Assembly: GCA_003156715.1 (NCBI GenBank)
Contig: PMHO01000047.1
Span: 1-37,194, forward strand
DNA length: 37,194 bases
Direction: 5' to 3'
Origin: Candidatus Tityobacter terrigena
GTDB lineage: Bacteria > Vulcanimicrobiota > Vulcanimicrobiia > Vulcanimicrobiales > Vulcanimicrobiaceae
In this document: positions 36,101-37,194 of the stretch, one piece after another
Layout of the letters: every line of letters starts with the position of its first letter
Position numbering within the stretch: the first letter of the stretch is position 1
The notes under the pieces: model-generated
The model's database searches: none
What the model saw: only the letters and a program-made list of their open reading frames with translations
What the model was told of the DNA's origin: nothing
Position numbers and translations under genes: made by a program

Positions 36101-37194
36101 AAGCCAGCGGTGATATGAGCGAATCGCTCCACGAGCAACAGATCGCCGGATTGAACAAGGCGAAGCCTTCCGGCGGCGCGTTTCTCGCCATCCATTCGTC
36201 ATCGGCGATGCCAAGGGGCGAATCTCCGTAGTTCCAGCGGTCGTCAGCAGGGAAATACAAGACGCGCGCGTCGCCCAGGCGCGCGCCGAAGAAGCGCTGA
36301 GCCGTCTGGGCGCTCGCCGAAAGGCGCGGTTCTCGAGCAAAATTCGCTTGACGAAGGGGATTGAAAGCGTCGCGAACGACGAAAAGGTATGCGAGCAGAG
36401 CGATCACCGTCAGCGGGAGCGAGGCGCGGCGAGCAATCGGCCACCGCAAACGCACGTAGGCCAGCACGGCGACCATCGCCAGCGCCGTCCCGACCGCGTA
36501 AACCGAAACGACGACCGCGTTGAATTTCGAAACGTCCCGGAACATGGAGAATCCGGGGAAATGCAGGTACAGCGCGACGGTTAGATGCTCGAACCGGCTG
36601 CGCGTTCCGCTCACGATACCCACAGCAAGAATGCCCAGGAGCATCATCGTGCGCGAGCTTCCTCGCCGGCCCGTGACCAGAAATCCGAACCAAGCAAAGA
36701 ATGCGGCCAGCAGGAACGGCGCTTCAACGGGGGTCGTTTCGAAAGCACCCAGCGCGGGGCTCGAAAGTACCGGCAACGTTCCGAAGTGGTAGAAAGGATA
36801 ATAAAGGCTAAAAGCCGAGAGCAAGGTCGCCCAGCCCGCGACCGACTGGAAAGCATTGATCGATCCAAAACCGACCGGGGTATGTGCCGTGAACGTCACC
36901 GGCAGAAGGAAGTCGAGGTTGAGCACGATCGCCGCAAGAGCGAAGGCGGCGGTACCGCGCCACAGGGCCGGTAGCCGGCGTTTGAGCGCGAGCCGCGGCA
37001 GCGCGAACAGCGCGACCAGCATAAGCACGAATACCGATTCGAACGCATACCGCATGTCGAACAGCATTTGAAACCAGACCAGCAGCGCTAGGAGCAGTCC
37101 CAAGCGAACCGACGGGCGCGTCGTGAAGTCGACGACCGCGGGCAGGATGAAGCCCATGAGCATAAACGCGTCGAGCGACGGCTGGTGTCCGCGC
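33117..37194 (-). CDS. Giant GT-C-like membrane protein (copy B, 5' end outside window)
   Basis: Paralogue of 20342-24922. The window holds about 1358 residues; comparison with copy A (RGHQPSLDAF here against RGHIPSVVTA at residue 170 there) indicates that about 170 N-terminal residues lie beyond 37194, so a start at 37163 would be artificial. Seen: membrane helices with SLYYPFYHFG and MFRDVSKFNAVVV, then LSELRVKYIYVPGD, and a long beta-rich extracytoplasmic part ending in a C-terminal helix (LGFVLTLASVLLFASLW). The two copies are clearly homologous but diverged, except for a 300-base tract that is nearly the same. The stop overlaps the smaller membrane gene. Likely a transferase of the same kind with a different acceptor or linkage (inference). 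Confidence 0.75.
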   Translation of the reverse strand, partial: RGHQPSLDAFMLMGFILPAVVDFTTRPSVRLGLLLALLVWFQMLFDMRYAFESVFVLMLVALFALPRLALKRRLPALWRGTAAFALAAIVLNLDFLLPVTFTAHTPVGFGSINAFQSVAGWATLLSAFSLYYPFYHFGTLPVLSSPALGAFETTPVEAPFLLAAFFAWFGFLVTGRRGSSRTMMLLGILAVGIVSGTRSRFEHLTVALYLHFPGFSMFRDVSKFNAVVVSVYAVGTALAMVAVLAYVRLRWPIARRASLPLTVIALLAYLFVVRDAFNPLRQANFAREPRLSASAQTAQRFFGARLGDARVLYFPADDRWNYGDSPLGIADDEWMARNAPPEGFALFNPAICCSWSDSLISPLASPLEPALLSELRVKYIYVPGDPSTYPHDQPQRWAAVDFLRQRNWLREVAHFGDDVIFELKQPPVEPAFFAAYPALVIGSPATLEGLVGTPLWSNHAAALISDQMPSGANWLASIPNVVEGSTLLDPDYPLGPGGPAAQAARLADALYHERYRRRAYSAYEFSSSMLAASLDAWNPGAPFSFRFQVPSAGPANFSVLLESRKERPSVLIRNSGQARAISSAGAQVAVSHYLCSRGQVWQQQFDPTIDRLSVADADAGKVLFVNNPCPVSYQASVTVRVSSAGVLAGPFSITYGNVSREFSAPPAIFAPFGAGSVVLADVLLRPGLNLFQFNKPAAGALWIDSAYTISDLNEVGPASQAYSLALNVRRSPLGELIYASIDAPRPGLHVGYLDLFGPLQLPFDEHPLCALKYTASNAAAGLALVLDLRKRDDGSNVSVWVPVASRQDADLDLRDVLESVFVQQASNALAYHAGDSPWVERHFKYPSSTPDDYTLRRVRLAVTWSVSQSDVPRGTFIGLLRGARLATDSPLIGRSWAYRQTSPVRTSGMSAKSLVLRGMKLLRFDNVEGGSEPHIGAQLSGFPLLDYRLAASLHVGDYVELVLQSGRRLAGTIVSESSDYVVLQAGDDPPQRVARGSIASVTRQDVTRSARVEIPIAAPFDPTDLSFDVRSDEGLRVRVALTYEAPDGSRETIPAVDSAASDVAGLDVESGFVKPRFLVGGGSVFDLGLPVDVSLAQTDWWSGYDLDLWSIEDYRFAGLRRRLVGLTVDFTQVRSDQPPDRQYSIAIANLKVERDRLASRGVVQSTRSLPLLTLDARALSPAHPRATDSQQYVTERSDVLQLDSGVHLVATLPDDQVDIRAALLSRGSPARYDGGKVTRFNQFTPSEATGSFEGAGLLVIPHSFDIGWQLAVWPAGTNQPALTGVSLVDWVRCLGHLLPSNDHAPVNTNIDAWYIPPGSGGERGFTTLYLPEALSQLGFVLTLASVLLFASLWRRWAR
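35062..35361. repeat. High-identity tract shared with 22293-22592 (copy B)
   Basis: Partner of the tract at 22293-22592: same orientation, ungapped, about 28 differences in 300 bases by eye. It encodes the same beta-rich segment of the extracytoplasmic region. Sequence left of it (around 35041-35061) and right of 35361 is clearly diverged from copy A. Confidence 0.85.

Overview
The window is a GC-rich, densely coded bacterial stretch. Almost every gene lies on the minus strand. There are no rRNA, tRNA, IS or CRISPR elements that I can see. The large number of lipoproteins with lipobox-like signals, NHL-type propellers and secreted phosphoesterases, together with the codon and GC style, would fit an uncultured soil lineage such as Candidatus Eremiobacterota (WPS-2). 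That placement is inference: the window holds no phylogenetic marker.

Layout, read from left to right (transcription mostly runs right to left). (1) 1-3234: a small acyl-CoA metabolism cluster, thiolase > acyl-CoA dehydrogenase > SDR (the SDR is cut by the window edge). (2) 3386-8856: a tightly overlapped run gmd > rmd > larC > larE > isoprenylcysteine-methyltransferase-like membrane protein > CDF metal exporter. It joins GDP-6-deoxymannose (GDP-D-rhamnose) synthesis to two of the nickel-pincer cofactor genes. (3) 9012-12379: two tandem paralogous phospholipase-C/acid-phosphatase-type lipoproteins. (4) 12692-14764, plus strand: a two-domain glycosyltransferase (GT2-like plus GT4-like). (5) 14700-18247: NHL lipoprotein > phosphoesterase > NHL lipoprotein. 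(6) 18348-37194: two diverged copies of an envelope-glycan cassette. Each copy has a giant membrane protein with a GT-C-like N-terminus and about 1000 extracytoplasmic residues, a translationally coupled 660-680 residue polytopic membrane protein, and a class I methyltransferase. A fourth phosphoesterase, a FkbM methyltransferase and a further methyltransferase lie between the copies.

Taken together, regions 2-6 read as a locus for building, decorating and remodelling a surface glycan. They supply a GDP-deoxyhexose, cytoplasmic glycosyltransferases, two sets of GT-C-like membrane proteins, several methyltransferases that could cap sugars, and exported phosphoesterases and propeller lipoproteins outside the membrane. 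This joint role is inference from families and context. The most unusual items are the duplicated giant GT-C-like cassette with a roughly 300-base tract of about 91% nucleotide identity inside otherwise diverged copies, a conserved 73-base leader before both methyltransferase paralogues, and larC-larE inside a sugar-nucleotide operon.
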